DNA from: JACJXF01 sp038316435
GTDB taxonomy: Bacteria > Bacteroidota > Bacteroidia > Bacteroidales > GCA-2748055
Direction of reading: 5' to 3'
Assembly (NCBI GenBank): GCA_038316435.1
Contig: JBBQAQ010000008.1
Span: 43,910-107,909, forward strand
Length of the DNA stretch: 64,000 nucleotides
The notes beneath the pieces are model-generated. The model worked only from the letters and a program-made list of their open reading frames with translations. It was not told where the DNA came from and did no database searches. Shown here one piece after another: positions 63,833-64,000 of this stretch (its first letter is position 1; every line of letters starts with the position of its first letter). A program made the translations under genes and the position numbers.

Positions 63833-64000
63833 CTAAAACTTCTCGTAACTACTATCTAAATGATCTTTACCCATACTCAGGTGTACTCCATTTGTACTTG
63901 CATGAGCAATTTTCTTGTTGGGGCTCATATCACGTGAAGCTGAGTGAAGTGTTTCACTGATTCTGCTTCCATTACGGGTCTCAGATTTCTGACTTGTCTG
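63833..64000 (-). CDS. C-terminal end of an unidentified protein, possibly a chemoreceptor (MCP)
   Basis: The last 55 codons plus TAG (63833-63835) of a minus-strand gene that enters from beyond the window. The fragment is polar and includes SRISETLHSASRDMS and GVHLSMGKDHLDSSYEKF. The final five residues, SYEKF, fit the loose x-aromatic-x-x-aromatic pattern of CheR-tethering pentapeptides found at the C-terminus of some chemoreceptors. With cheR and hemerythrins nearby, an MCP is plausible but unproven. Confidence 0.6.
   Translation of the reverse strand, partial: QTSQKSETRNGSRISETLHSASRDMSPNKKIAHASTNGVHLSMGKDHLDSSYEKF

Overview
The window looks like a chromosomal segment from a member of the Bacteroidota, probably a Bacteroidales/Marinilabiliales-type organism. 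This rests on several things visible in the sequence: C-terminal type IX secretion (T9SS) sorting domains, GldI-like FKBP lipoproteins, a five-repeat DUF349 protein, a long-periplasmic-domain YidC, an AddB lacking a Walker A, AT-rich composition, weak Shine-Dalgarno sequences and recurring TAnnTTTG (-7) promoter boxes. The lineage is an inference. I saw no tRNA, rRNA, CRISPR array, insertion sequence or phage gene.

Positions 1-9448 form a xylan/plant-polysaccharide neighbourhood: a truncated DUF1080 lipoprotein, a 1124-residue CBM9/CBM4-type T9SS protein, a T9SS GH10 xylanase, a small esterase and a convergent TolB-like propeller protein. Positions 9811-11776 hold a ferritin-VIT1 iron protein and a FISUMP surface protein. 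Positions 11942-16683 carry two different single-chain (LeuC+LeuD fused) aconitase-superfamily dehydratases flanking asparagine synthetase AsnA.

Positions 17070-32742 are largely housekeeping: an MBL hydrolase, an RsmI-like methylase, three FKBP lipoproteins behind nrnA, ndk, recF with a DUF721 gene, a membrane-anchored TPR protein, ribH, yidC, pyrG, a DUF349 protein and trmD. Next comes a K+ channel with a perfect 12-residue-repeat beta-helix (32749-34497), then an addA / radical-SAM / addB operon (34678-41787).

Positions 41943-48983 carry a beta-barrel protein, a lipocalin, mnmA, an AmgK-like sugar kinase fused to a RapZ C-terminal domain, a 46-residue Cys-rich ORF, a MurU-like nucleotidyltransferase, a TolB-like protein and an APS reductase. 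The kinase, small ORF and nucleotidyltransferase form a compact coupled unit that looks like amino-sugar/MurNAc salvage.

Positions 49016-64000 are a signalling region, all on the minus strand. In transcription order it holds the end of a possible chemoreceptor, a porin, two hemerythrins, CheR, a GAF protein, a SpoIIE/PP2C phosphatase with PAS and GAF domains, two SiaB-type switch kinases, SiaC, a TerB/ABCG hybrid, a NarL-type regulator, a CheY-like receiver and a histidine kinase. The most interesting unit is the Sia-like partner switch: one of its two kinases has lost the N-box glutamate, no diguanylate cyclase (SiaD) is visible, and the next gene is an ABC protein. A sequence motif is shared upstream of cheR and the porin.

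Several apparent long ORFs begin at TTG codons inside or upstream of -7 boxes, so I shortened those genes. Four others (MBL hydrolase, nrnA, pyrG, the SpoIIE phosphatase) appear to use TTG genuinely.
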